Part shown: piece by piece, positions 17,780-26,149 of the stretch
Position numbering within the stretch: the first letter of the stretch is position 1
Layout: the number at the start of each line of letters is the position of its first letter
Assembly: GCA_937973905.1 (NCBI GenBank)
Contig: CALJJR010000108.1
Location: 1 to 41,806 of the forward strand
Source: an uncultured Arenicella sp.
GTDB lineage: Bacteria > Pseudomonadota > Gammaproteobacteria > Arenicellales > Arenicellaceae
Direction of reading: 5' to 3'
Length of the DNA: 41,806 bases
Notes under the pieces: generated by a model
What the model was told of the DNA's origin: nothing
What the model saw: the letters and a program-made list of their open reading frames with translations, nothing else
The model's database searches: none
Position numbers and translations under genes: made by a program

Positions 17780-17943
17780 AGCGTTGAATGAGTGGTGAGC
17801 GAAAAAGCCTGATATCAGATTCTAGCATCCATCGCCCCCTTGATGGCTCAATGCATTTAAATAGGTGTCACTCAGCGGATTGCAGATGGTTCGCGGCAAG
17901 ACTTATACTGGGCCTTTATCAACAAGAAAAAGAAAGGCTTTAC

Positions 17944-18696
17944 ATGTGTAAGTGGCTGGCAAAAACAAGTTTGGTGGTTCTCGCTTTGGTGTGTGGGTGC
18001 GCGAATGCATTCGCACAAAGCGCCCTACAGCAAGAGATTAACGAATACGTCGATATCTTCTCTGGCAACAATTTTGCCGCGCAACGCAGTGCCATAGAAC
18101 CGCTGGGTTGGTCAGGGATTAGCAGTCCGGAGCTTTATGACGTGATAGCGGCCAAACTGGAGGCCTTAAAGGATGCGGATTCAAAAATAGATAAGGAACG
18201 CGCTTCTTGGTTTGCCAAGGCATTGGCCTTATCCGGCAACAATAAGTATCAGCCGGTGTTACAAGATATTGCCGACAATGCCAGCGCGAAAAAACTTCGC
18301 AAACATGCCAAGACGGCGCTTGAACGACTCCCTCGCTATGCACGTTGGAATCCAATCATTGCCGCCGGCCTAAAAAACAGTCAAGGCAACCTAGCTGAAC
18401 AGCGCATTCGTAACATGCTTGCCGATAACGACGCAGAGTTGTTTCGACTCGGCGCTAAGCGCGTCTATCATGCTCACGCCAGCAATAAAGAATTGGTTGC
18501 ACTGGTTAAGTCTAGACTCGTAGCAGATTACGCTTCGGTGAATGATTCAGATCATGTGGATGCGATGGCTTGGGCAATAAAGGTGTTGGCACAATCTGGG
18601 GATAGCGATCACAAACCATTATTGGCGGAGATAGCACAGTCAGCGAGCAACAAAAAGATTCGTAAATACGCCAAAAAGTACACTGACTATCTTTAG
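17944..18696 (+). CDS. Secreted HEAT-repeat-like protein
   Basis: The frame is open from 17788, but the ATG at 17944 is preferred: it has a ribosome site (AAGAAAGG, about 17928-17935) and starts a clean signal peptide MCKWLAKTSLVVLALVCGCA with likely cleavage after AFA. The mature protein is all alpha-helical in pattern with two clear repeats of about 43 residues. The first reads SWFAKALALSGNNKYQPVL...KKLRKHAK and the last AWAIKVLAQSGDSDHKPLL...KKIRKYAK, as in HEAT-like scaffolds. No catalytic residues are evident. It probably acts in the periplasm as a binding or assembly protein. No known family name could be given. Confidence 0.75.
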   Translation: MCKWLAKTSLVVLALVCGCANAFAQSALQQEINEYVDIFSGNNFAAQRSAIEPLGWSGISSPELYDVIAAKLEALKDADSKIDKERASWFAKALALSGNNKYQPVLQDIADNASAKKLRKHAKTALERLPRYARWNPIIAAGLKNSQGNLAEQRIRNMLADNDAELFRLGAKRVYHAHASNKELVALVKSRLVADYASVNDSDHVDAMAWAIKVLAQSGDSDHKPLLAEIAQSASNKKIRKYAKKYTDYL

Positions 18697-18742
18697 GAAT
18701 CAGTCTTCACATCAACCTCTGTCTAGATAATAGGAATAGCAA

Positions 18743-19123
18743 ATGTTCAGTCACATCATGATCGGTAGCAATGATATCGAGAAATCAAAATCCTTTTACG
18801 ACGCGATACTTGGCGCAATAGGTTATGACCCTGGGGTTATAGATGAAAAAGGTCGAGTTTTTTACTTCACCAAAAAAGGCGTGTTCGCCTTGTCCAAACC
18901 GATTGATGGTGAGCCTGCATGTAACGGCAATGGCAGTACCATTGGTTTTTCCGCACGCACACCGGAGATAGTGGATGCCTGGCATGCTGCTGGGCTAGAG
19001 AACGGCGGAACTACGTGTGAAGATCCTCCGGGCATTCGTGAAGGAGCTGGTAAAAAGCTCTATCTCGCCTATTTGCGCGATCCCTCTGGCAATAAAATTT
19101 GTGCCCTTCATAGCATGGCCTAA
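18743..19123 (+). CDS. VOC-family glyoxalase-like protein
   Basis: A 126-residue vicinal-oxygen-chelate domain protein. MFSHIMIGSNDIEKSKSFYD opens with the first metal-ligand His4 and the DxxxSxxFY pattern; YLRDPSGNKICALH near the end supplies the typical DPxGN motif and the final strand. Single-domain VOC proteins include glyoxalases, dioxygenases and drug-binding proteins, and the substrate cannot be told here. A ribosome site (AGGAAT) lies about ten bases before the ATG. It follows the HEAT-like gene by 46 bases, probably as an operon. Confidence 0.88.
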   Translation: MFSHIMIGSNDIEKSKSFYDAILGAIGYDPGVIDEKGRVFYFTKKGVFALSKPIDGEPACNGNGSTIGFSARTPEIVDAWHAAGLENGGTTCEDPPGIREGAGKKLYLAYLRDPSGNKICALHSMA

Positions 19124-19149
19124 GCAGCTTATTGGATTTTTGTTAGTGC

Positions 19150-19175
19150 GCGATCATCGATCGATCGTCTTTTTC
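19150..19175 (+). terminator. Possible weak terminator after the VOC gene
   Basis: CGATC (19151-19155) can pair with GATCG (19163-19167) around a seven-base loop, followed by TCTTTTT. The stem is short and the region is simply a run of GATC repeats, so this may not be functional. Confidence 0.3.
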
Positions 19176-19203
19176 CGCTGTTCCGAGATACTCATATTTT
19201 TAA

Positions 19204-19541
19204 CTAAATGCGTGCAGCGATGATTCGGCGCTTTTGGTTGAAGGCCGAGCGGCTAGCAACGCCGCCTACCATTTGCGCGAGCGAACGAGACATAGTCGGT
19301 TCTGCGACACGACTAAACGAAAGCCGTTTTTCACTGCGTCTAGCATCGCGATGTTGGCCCATAGCGAGCATGCGACCATCGTAAAAGTACTCAATCAATG
19401 TGCTCCAAGCTTTGTGCCAACTTTCAATGGCAGCTCAGTATTCACCTACCATCAAGCCAGGTTTTTTGTGATTGTCCTAAACAAGCACTTCAAGGCCTCG
19501 TTGGTGCAGCTACAATGATCGCTGTTCTCTGCATCAGACAT
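19204..19541 (-). pseudogene. Probable decayed gene downstream of the ketoreductase
   Basis: The 421-base stretch 19124-19544 has no intact gene, but on the minus strand it holds what looks like one gene's remains. Three bases after the ketoreductase stop, an ATG at 19541 opens a 29-codon frame (MSDAENSDHC...) that stops at 19452. Further on, a stop-free frame from 19434 to 19204 reads ...SWHKAWSTLIEYFYDGRM and ends with a normal stop. The coupled start and the structured C-terminal part suggest a former gene of this operon with a large internal deletion plus frameshifts. The Trp/Tyr-rich C-terminal fragment reminds me of FAD-dependent oxidoreductase/halogenase-type proteins, but this is only an impression. 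It could also be non-coding. Confidence 0.4.
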
Positions 19542-19544
19542 TCT

Positions 19545-20273
19545 CTAGCACATTCCGCCGTTAACGCTTAGAACTTGGCGAGTGATGTAGCTGGCCTGGT
19601 CTGAGACTAAGAACTTAACAGCATTGGCGACTTCATCTGCCTGACCAAAGCGGTTCATCGGTATCATCTTTTTGGCTTCATCGGCATGAATGTCCGCCGT
19701 CATATCAGTTTCGATCACACCCGGAGCGACGCAGTTAACAGTAATTTTTCTTTTTGCTAGCTCTACTGCCAGGGCTTTGGTGGCGCCGATAATTCCCGCC
19801 TTGGCGGCACTGTAATTAACCTGACCGCGATTTCCAATCAAACCAGACACCGAAGACAAGGTGACAATGCGGCCGCCCTTTCTGAGCCGAATCATTGGCA
19901 TGACCAGCGGATGCAGTACATTGTAAAAGCCATCCAAATTCGTATGTAAGACGCGATCCCACTGCTCATCTTGCAGCGCGGGGAAGGCATTGTCGGCGGC
20001 TACGCCTGCATTGCAAACCACGCCAAAAAACGCGCCATTGTTGGCAACGTCCTCCTCAAGTATGGTGCGAGTTGCCACACGATCAGCAATATCAAACTGC
20101 AGCAGTTGAGCATTCGCTCCCAACTCGCGAACTTGGTCAGCAACGACTTCAGCCGCATCTTTATTTGAGTGATAATGCACAGCAATAGATCGACCGGGCT
20201 CGGCCAAAGCGGTAGCAATGGCCGCACCAATGCCTCGACTTGCTCCGGTAACGAGTATTCTTTGTTGCGTCAT
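19545..20273 (-). CDS. 3-oxoacyl-ACP reductase (FabG-like, SDR family)
   Basis: A 242-residue short-chain dehydrogenase. The NADPH-binding TGASRGIG is at 9-16, NAG at 88-90, and the catalytic Ser (SSVSG, 140-144), Tyr154 and Lys158 (YSAAK) are all present. It reduces the 3-oxoacyl-ACP intermediate before dehydration, matching ApeQ/XanG in aryl polyene and xanthomonadin clusters. Its ATG is two bases after the MMPL stop, so it is cotranscribed and probably coupled. It is the last intact gene of the minus-strand operon. Confidence 0.93.
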   Translation of the reverse strand: MTQQRILVTGASRGIGAAIATALAEPGRSIAVHYHSNKDAAEVVADQVRELGANAQLLQFDIADRVATRTILEEDVANNGAFFGVVCNAGVAADNAFPALQDEQWDRVLHTNLDGFYNVLHPLVMPMIRLRKGGRIVTLSSVSGLIGNRGQVNYSAAKAGIIGATKALAVELAKRKITVNCVAPGVIETDMTADIHADEAKKMIPMNRFGQADEVANAVKFLVSDQASYITRQVLSVNGGMC

Positions 20274-20275
20274 AA

Positions 20276-22576
20276 TTAGTTGTGGTTTTCTTGTAGTGTG
20301 TCTTGCGGGTTGGACAAAATCATCGCACCGATTAAATTGAATAAGTTGCCAATTAATAGCGTAAATCCGAAACTGCTGACGATAGGTATTTCACTCATCG
20401 CCAACAAGCCAAACGAAAGCAGGCTGGTTAGGGCCGATAACACGATGGCTTGCATCGTTATATTTCGGTGGCGAGTCATTTCACGGCTAAAGATCGCATA
20501 GTCCATACCAAATCCCAAAACCAGAAACAGTGCCATTACATGGAACAAATTTATTCCAACACCAAAGACCATGCACAAGCTAACAAAGCCTGCGATGGAG
20601 CCAATCGGAATCAGCAATGACGATAGCGCGCTAAAAGATCGATACCGAATTACTAAAATAATCGCAATGAGCCCAATAGCAATTAGCAAATAGGCAGCGG
20701 CTGCTGAACGTTGCTTTTGCAATTCGGCAGACGTGCGCGCAAGCGTATTAACGTACTCCACACCTGGCAAGGTAGCTGTGACATCGGACACGGCATCGGC
20801 GTTTAGGCCCTTGCGGATTAGGATAAAGCTGACCACACTCCCTTGTTCAGATTCAAACCAAGAAGGCGGAAGAAAACGGTTTAGCAAGGATTGCAGTTGC
20901 ACTGGGCTTAATCGTTCGTCTCGAGCATTTTTGTAAGCAAGCATTGCGGATTCAACTAAATTGCGATCAACCCCCAGATTATCAGCCAGAAGCTCTGCGG
21001 CTCCCTCCGCTGCATAAAGTTTATTCATGGCAAGGTAGTTCTGCCTTTGCTCAGCTTCGTTTATGAGCATAAGCGGAATGCCTCGGAAGTCAGTCGCCTT
21101 GAATTGGGTTTCTGCACGCACGGCAGCAGTAAATGCAGACACCCTAGAGTAGACTTCTTCACGGCTGTTACCGGCAACAATGACATAGCGGCCCGGTTCA
21201 AAATCTGTCGCAACTGCAGCGACTTTTTGTTCGCTCTCTACGAGTCTAGGGTCGGCATTAAAAAATACTCTAGGGTCATCATTAAAGTTCTCCGCCTGTT
21301 GGGATCCGTATAGCCCTACCAGAGCGAGTACCAAGACTATTAACGACCATGCTTTCGCCGAGACAGTCTGTAGCGCATTGCTTAACCGTTTTGCAGACCA
21401 AGCGAGTGAATTGCTCACCCTTCGATCTGTGAGCGTGAAGTAGTGCCCGACCACCACCACCGTTATCCAGGCCATCAATAGTCCGCTGCACGAAAACACC
21501 GCTACTTTTTGCAACGCGGGTAATCCTGCTAATCCCAGAGCCGCATATCCGATCACTGATGTGCACAGACTCAATGCCAGAGCGCCAAACAAGTTTGCGC
21601 CTATGGTTCGCTCTTTGCTGCCACTTTGATGCACTAGATAATGCAGCGCATAGTCTATTGCTATGCCAATCAAACTGGCGCCGAACACAATGGTTAAGAT
21701 GTGCAAAGAGCCGAATATCAGATGCGTTACCGCTGCGGCAAAAATCACGCCGCTTGCCACCGAGATTAGGGGTAATCCTAGCGCTCGCAGTGAACCAAAA
21801 GTGAGCCACAGCAACATGACGATGCCAATTGTCGAGATGCTACTGATCAAGCTGATATCGCGTTTCGCAGATTGTGCCGCATCGGCTGCGAAGAAGAAGA
21901 CGCCAGAAGTATCAATCGACACTTCAGTGGTCGATTTAATGTTAGTGAAAATTGAATCGAGTTGTTGCGAAAGTGTTTCTTGTGCGCGAATGTCCATTGC
22001 ACCGCGCGCAATACTGAGGCCTATCAACCTCCAACTTTCATCTTCCGCCCGCTGTTGAAAAAAATTTAACAGCGCCGAACTGTGCCACCCAAGAGGGTCG
22101 TCGGCAAAACTTAAAATACGCGGTTCGCCGATCAACGTCAGCATCTGCGACTTTGCCTGCTCCGCAATTTGCTCAGCGTTGAAGTCAATCAAATCTTGAT
22201 GCTGAGACTCGGTTAAAAAATTGAATCGAAAAGGCGATAGCTGTACCTGCAAGGTATCGAATATTTCGTCGCTATCGGGGTGAATTTCTAGATTAGGTAG
22301 CCCCGTGAGTGCTTCTCGCAAGAGCTCTTCAGCTCTATCCAAATTAAATTCATCTGTCGAGCTAAGGAGAATTAGTACACGATTTTCGATATTCGATTGC
22401 AATGACTTAATTGCATCTGCAGATTCGACGCTATTGATTGTGGTTGGGGTGACATCGGCGAGATTGGTATCAATTTGTACAGGTTTTGAACCCACGAACA
22501 TGGCCACTGCTATCGCTAACCAAAGCGCTAACCAACACCACTTTAGCCAAGCACTGTGGGACTCAGTGCTGTGCAT
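20276..22576 (-). CDS. MMPL/RND-family exporter
   Basis: A 766-residue inner-membrane transporter of the RND/MMPL superfamily. It has the duplicated plan: a first membrane helix (about 10-28), a large periplasmic domain, a helix bundle near 235-400, a second periplasmic domain, and a second bundle near 625-760. The conserved Asp motifs of helices 4 and 10 appear as GIAIDYALHY and GFGMDYAIF. It corresponds to the XanF/ApeM exporters that are thought to move aryl polyene lipids across the inner membrane. It overlaps the LolA-like gene by 14 bases. Confidence 0.92.
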   Translation of the reverse strand: MHSTESHSAWLKWCWLALWLAIAVAMFVGSKPVQIDTNLADVTPTTINSVESADAIKSLQSNIENRVLILLSSTDEFNLDRAEELLREALTGLPNLEIHPDSDEIFDTLQVQLSPFRFNFLTESQHQDLIDFNAEQIAEQAKSQMLTLIGEPRILSFADDPLGWHSSALLNFFQQRAEDESWRLIGLSIARGAMDIRAQETLSQQLDSIFTNIKSTTEVSIDTSGVFFFAADAAQSAKRDISLISSISTIGIVMLLWLTFGSLRALGLPLISVASGVIFAAAVTHLIFGSLHILTIVFGASLIGIAIDYALHYLVHQSGSKERTIGANLFGALALSLCTSVIGYAALGLAGLPALQKVAVFSCSGLLMAWITVVVVGHYFTLTDRRVSNSLAWSAKRLSNALQTVSAKAWSLIVLVLALVGLYGSQQAENFNDDPRVFFNADPRLVESEQKVAAVATDFEPGRYVIVAGNSREEVYSRVSAFTAAVRAETQFKATDFRGIPLMLINEAEQRQNYLAMNKLYAAEGAAELLADNLGVDRNLVESAMLAYKNARDERLSPVQLQSLLNRFLPPSWFESEQGSVVSFILIRKGLNADAVSDVTATLPGVEYVNTLARTSAELQKQRSAAAAYLLIAIGLIAIILVIRYRSFSALSSLLIPIGSIAGFVSLCMVFGVGINLFHVMALFLVLGFGMDYAIFSREMTRHRNITMQAIVLSALTSLLSFGLLAMSEIPIVSSFGFTLLIGNLFNLIGAMILSNPQDTLQENHN

Positions 22577-23291
22577 CGTCGTTATTGTTGGACTCTTGAC
22601 CTAGACGGCCTTGATAGAGCAACACGCAGTTGTCTTTGGCGGTGAGGAACGCGTTCAAACACGCGTCGCTACCTAGGTCTTTCTCTATCGAGCTGAGTGC
22701 TGATATTTCGAGCTGAGTCTCGGTGCCACGCCGGTCAATGATCTTAATCGTTTGCATTTGTCGTTCTGAATTCAGTTGCAAATGCACAAACTGTAGAGCA
22801 CGTTTAAAGCGCTTACTTTTGGGCGCGAGCCGAATGCTGTGCGTGTTTTCTCCAGCGCTCGACTTTTCGATGTGTACGCTAAAGTCTTTTTCTATGGTCT
22901 CTAGATTGCCATCGAGCATGGCGAGCATAATAGTGCTGACAAGCTTGCTGGCTCGTGCAGATAATCGCTTGATCTCACTGCCAGCTACGAGGAGAGTCGA
23001 GCCGTCATTGGCGACTACAAGGGCCTCCTGCACCGGTTGAGCGGTTAACCATATTAAACCGGCTTCACAGTCATGGAAGAATCGCCCTCCTGACTCTAAA
23101 TTTGCTGGGAGCCCAGCAATCCTTTTTTGTTGGCTGAAAAGTCCAGTAGTGATACAGCTAGCAGGTTTGGGCAGAACAACCTTGCTTGTGTTGGTCTCAA
23201 CCGCTTGAGCAGCTTTCACAGACCAACCCATTCGGTTTTCGTAAATGAAGGCACCAACTATGAGTGCTAAGTAGACGCTGGTCTTGCTCAT
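22563..23291 (-). CDS. LolA-like periplasmic carrier protein
   Basis: A 242-residue exported protein with an N-terminal hydrophobic segment (residues 4-18) followed by a region of alternating beta-strand pattern. In position and size it matches the LolA-like outer-membrane lipoprotein carriers (ApeL-like) that sit beside the MMPL exporter in aryl polyene clusters; sequence likeness visible by eye is limited (FFHDCEAGLIWLTAQPV fits the strand carrying the FxW motif of LolA-like proteins). Two Cys pairs may form disulfides. It probably ferries the lipid through the periplasm. Starts within the thioesterase stop (four-base overlap) and ends inside the exporter gene. Confidence 0.72.
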   Translation of the reverse strand: MSKTSVYLALIVGAFIYENRMGWSVKAAQAVETNTSKVVLPKPASCITTGLFSQQKRIAGLPANLESGGRFFHDCEAGLIWLTAQPVQEALVVANDGSTLLVAGSEIKRLSARASKLVSTIMLAMLDGNLETIEKDFSVHIEKSSAGENTHSIRLAPKSKRFKRALQFVHLQLNSERQMQTIKIIDRRGTETQLEISALSSIEKDLGSDACLNAFLTAKDNCVLLYQGRLGQESNNNDDAQH

Positions 23292-23722
23292 TTCGATGAG
23301 TATTTTTTGATCGCGGTATCGACAGCTGTGAGCATTTCTTGCGGGGCTTGGAACAAAGTGATATTGCCGGGCATTTGCACTGCAATTTGAGTGGTTTGCG
23401 CCTTGGTTAATCGTTGCCCAGTGTCTCGGTCATGGATAGCATAGTTAATCACCAGTTTATCTCGCCATTCTTTAAGCGCAGCTGAAACGACGATATCTTG
23501 TTCAAAGATGATCGGCTGGACGTATTTGACCTGCAAATCGATCACCGGATAAAAATACCCTGATGATTCCATTTTGGAATAAGGGTAAGCGATCATATCC
23601 AATAGCTGGCAGCGTGCGATCTCAAAGTATTTGGGGTAGTTCCCGTGCCAAACAAGGCGAAATGAGTCCACATCGTAGAACGGGACTTTCATCTCAAAAC
23701 TCGTGCTTAACACGGTGCTCAT
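23288..23722 (-). CDS. Acyl-CoA/ACP thioesterase (4HBT hotdog family)
   Basis: A 144-residue hotdog thioesterase. FYDVDSFRLVWHGNYPKYFE covers residues 15-34 and matches the 4-hydroxybenzoyl-CoA thioesterase/YbgC signature, with Asp17 as the likely catalytic residue. In aryl polyene clusters a thioesterase of this kind (ApeK-like) is thought to release or proofread the acyl chain on the carrier. It overlaps the LolA-like gene by four bases and lies 25 bases after the ACP gene. Confidence 0.87.
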   Translation of the reverse strand: MSTVLSTSFEMKVPFYDVDSFRLVWHGNYPKYFEIARCQLLDMIAYPYSKMESSGYFYPVIDLQVKYVQPIIFEQDIVVSAALKEWRDKLVINYAIHDRDTGQRLTKAQTTQIAVQMPGNITLFQAPQEMLTAVDTAIKKYSSK

Positions 23723-23747
23723 CCGGCCTGCTTATGCTGCGAAGTGC

Positions 23748-23993
23748 TTATCTCAGCACATCAATGGCGTCTACGACGTCGCCCAGTGTTCGAACATTTT
23801 TAAAGTGTTCGGCATCGATGTCGCGGTTGATATAGCGCTTGAGCTCGAGCATCAAGTCCAATGTATCTATGCTATCAATGTCGAGGTCGTCGTAAAGTTG
23901 CGCACTCTCAACCAAGGAATTATCTTCCACTTCAAAAAGTTCAATCATAACTTTTCGCGTATGTTCTAGAATCTCTGGGCGACTTGGAAACAT
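23748..23993 (-). CDS. Acyl carrier protein (first of two)
   Basis: An 81-residue acyl carrier protein. The phosphopantetheine-attachment Ser is Ser41 in DIDSIDTLDL, with acidic helix II after it. The paired second ACP is at 26150. Two carriers are typical of aryl polyene (ApeE and ApeF) and related systems: one may carry the aryl starter and the other the growing chain. Sits between the acyltransferase and thioesterase genes in the minus-strand operon. Confidence 0.92.
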   Translation of the reverse strand: MFPSRPEILEHTRKVMIELFEVEDNSLVESAQLYDDLDIDSIDTLDLMLELKRYINRDIDAEHFKNVRTLGDVVDAIDVLR

Positions 23994-24025
23994 AAAAGGT
24001 ATTTGAGGGCGGCTGGGTTACTAAA

Positions 24026-24817
24026 TTATAACGCAGGTGGCGCGGCTGCAACGATTTCTGTCACTTCTATTAAATAGTAACGTCGTAACCACTCAGTCAG
24101 ACGACGGTACTGTAGTGGGCGCGCTAGCGAAACATCGATCGTATCTGAGAGTTTCAAAACGGCGTTAAATTTAACCGTGATACATGATTTGGTGTCTGGT
24201 AATTGATACCAAGATTCTCCTTTTTGCAGAGCACGGGGTTGGCAGCAAATGATGACCGGTAAAATCGGACTGTTAGCAAAAACGGCGATATTCGCAGCTC
24301 CACGTTTGAAATCCAACTGAGTATCGTACTGATTGCGAGTCCCTTCCGGAAATATCAAAACGTTCTCGCCGTTTCTAAGTTTGGTTGCGGCGATCTCTAC
24401 CAGGTTCTCGTCGTCATTGGCTATGTAGCCAGCAAGCCTGACAGGGATGCGCGTAAATGGATTACGACAGAGCGCACTTTTCACCACGCAACATAGATTC
24501 GGTACATAAGCCAAAATGAACAGCGCATCGATCAACATGGTGTGATTTGAAATTACCAAGTGGCCTTTGGCTGGTTTTTCATTAAGCCCCGATAGCTCAT
24601 ATCTCATGAGGCCTAGAAACTGCATAAAGTTGACGTAAAACAAGCACAGGCGCTGAATCGCATTGCGTGCGCGCCGTTGTTTTTCTGCGGCCTGCATCGG
24701 TGTTACGGCGAGCGCCAAAACATAGGCACCGGGTAAAAAAGCGCCCAAAGCAAAGACAATATAGCTGAGGCCAGCCGCTAAGATGCGCCAGTAATGGTTA
24801 GCCGAAAGAAGTCTCAA
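24026..24817 (-). CDS. PlsC-type 1-acylglycerol-3-phosphate acyltransferase
   Basis: A 263-residue member of the PlsC family. The catalytic NHxxxxD box is NHTMLID at 91-97 (His92, Asp97) and the acceptor-binding FPEGTR is at 156-161. One or two N-terminal hydrophobic segments (about 14-38) anchor it. In Xanthomonas an acyltransferase of this type (XanK) is needed to attach the polyene to its lipid. Here it probably loads the aryl polyene onto a glycerolipid acceptor. It starts 43 bases after the chorismatase. Confidence 0.88.
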   Translation of the reverse strand: MRLLSANHYWRILAAGLSYIVFALGAFLPGAYVLALAVTPMQAAEKQRRARNAIQRLCLFYVNFMQFLGLMRYELSGLNEKPAKGHLVISNHTMLIDALFILAYVPNLCCVVKSALCRNPFTRIPVRLAGYIANDDENLVEIAATKLRNGENVLIFPEGTRNQYDTQLDFKRGAANIAVFANSPILPVIICCQPRALQKGESWYQLPDTKSCITVKFNAVLKLSDTIDVSLARPLQYRRLTEWLRRYYLIEVTEIVAAAPPAL

Positions 24818-24860
24818 AGTCAGCGAGTGGCGTTAATTAGTCGCAGTTACCGTAATCAGG

Positions 24861-25817
24861 CTAAGCATTGCTGCTAACGCAGAAAGCTTCAATTTCGACT
24901 AATAACTCTTGGCGACAAATGTCGGCTTCAGCAAGCACCAATTCACAATCTGGGTAACTCTGGTGCACCAGCTCGCGACAAAGATCAACCTGGTTGGCGT
25001 CACGCAAGTAAACTCTGAGAGTTTGAATCTGTTGCGCTTTGAAGCCGGTTTCTTCTAACAAGTAGAAAATATTGTCATTGGTCGTATGCAATTGCAGCGC
25101 AAGATCCCCCTCATGAACGGTTCGGTGACCGAGAATGCTGGCCGTACCGGAAATAAAGCAGTAGTCATTATCACCTGCGCTGATGGTACTAGCGCGCGCA
25201 AACGATGGGCTACTTGGGCCATATTGTCGAGGATATTTGAATGCATCGACTTGGCGAGGATTGGCGTGGTGGGTGGCTGCGTGCACGCTACTAAGCGCGC
25301 AGACGGCCAATCCGTTTTGATGGTGGCCAACCGCTGAAGCCGCTGGAAAAAGGTGGCTTTCGATATTGTGCTTGTTAAATGCAGCGAGGCGCCCGTTGCA
25401 AAAGCGTTTGTAATTTTCGCTATCGCCTTTGCCGTCGTTAATAGCGGGGACATAATTCCAAAATCGAACGAGGTTGGGCGCCGGGGATTTGCTGATGGTG
25501 GTGAGCAACTCCTTGTATGCGGTTTCCGCAACTAAATCGTAATCGTCTTGCGGCCCCAGCGGCAGGTTCACCGTGGTGAATTGAAAAAAACGATCTCGTC
25601 GCCAATGGCAGGCCCCGTCTACCCCAGATTCAACAGGTCCTTGTGCGGATTTCCATAGCTCGGTGGCATTATGACCGGGTAATTCTGCTACATGAATCGT
25701 GGGTGCAGAACTCTGCGCGGCGTTGCCAAATCGCAGAATTGCTAAAGCATCATCATTGTTTTGCAGCTGGTCAATGGGATCTGTGGATAGAAAATTGCGG
25801 AGCATTTTAGATAGCAA
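24861..25817 (-). CDS. Chorismatase of the FkbO/Hyg5/XanB2 family (hydroxybenzoate synthase)
   Basis: A 318-residue enzyme recognised by several conserved blocks of the chorismatase family: VRFWNYVPAIN at 117-127, NYKRFCNGR at 135-143, FPAASAVG at 157-164, the block at 186-209 starting NPRQVDAFKYPRQYGPS, and ISGTASILGH at 222-231. Hyg5 and XanB2 turn chorismate into 3-hydroxybenzoate (XanB2 also makes 4-hydroxybenzoate); FkbO hydrolyses it to a dihydroxycyclohexadiene acid. In Xanthomonas XanB2 supplies the aromatic starter for xanthomonadin, and that role fits here. Which subtype it belongs to cannot be settled by eye. First gene of the minus-strand operon, with its own long upstream region. 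Confidence 0.88.
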   Translation of the reverse strand: MLSKMLRNFLSTDPIDQLQNNDDALAILRFGNAAQSSAPTIHVAELPGHNATELWKSAQGPVESGVDGACHWRRDRFFQFTTVNLPLGPQDDYDLVAETAYKELLTTISKSPAPNLVRFWNYVPAINDGKGDSENYKRFCNGRLAAFNKHNIESHLFPAASAVGHHQNGLAVCALSSVHAATHHANPRQVDAFKYPRQYGPSSPSFARASTISAGDNDYCFISGTASILGHRTVHEGDLALQLHTTNDNIFYLLEETGFKAQQIQTLRVYLRDANQVDLCRELVHQSYPDCELVLAEADICRQELLVEIEAFCVSSNA

Positions 25818-26149
25818 ACGGTTTTCTTGAAGAACTTAACTCGCCAAACGTAACAAGCTTAGCTAAGCGCGGGTTCTCATCATGTCAACCTGCGTTATGG
25901 CTGACTAATTACCGAATGTTGTAACCTCTTTATTTGGTTATCTGTTTATTGAGCCGATGAATTCTAGTCGTTTAAGAGTTGCTCACTCCAGAAAGGTCAA
26001 AGCGGCTTTTCCATGGCCGGCAAATTAACCGATATCTAGACTCTGCCCACCTCGTCTCTGACCAGACAAGCAACTTGGGCCGATAAATTCTTTATGTTTA
26101 TTAAGCGGATAGTTTAAACTTTAGGTTTACAAAAATAAAGGAGCCTGCA
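25818..26149. promoter_or_regulatory. Divergent control region between the chorismatase operon and the ACP-ligase genes
   Basis: This 332-base gap has no gene and must hold promoters in both directions. On the minus strand there is a perfect TTGACA (25883-25888 on the plus strand as TGTCAA). Seventeen bases on, the -10 position is poor and overlaps a perfect 12-base palindrome, GCTTAGCTAAGC (25857-25868), so a regulator may bind there. On the plus side, AGTTTAAACT (26111-26120) is another palindrome, and a strong ribosome site AAAGGAG (26137-26143) precedes the GTG start at 26150. I could not name a plus-strand promoter with confidence. Confidence 0.45.

Noticed and set aside
17788-17943. 52-codon N-terminal extension of the HEAT-like protein
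   Set aside because: The extension has no family likeness and would bury the clear signal peptide; a ribosome site precedes the ATG at 17944.
19234-19518. Plus-strand open frame of 94 codons downstream of the VOC gene
   Set aside because: It starts with TTG without a ribosome site, shows no recognisable motif, and overlaps the minus-strand remnant that has better support.
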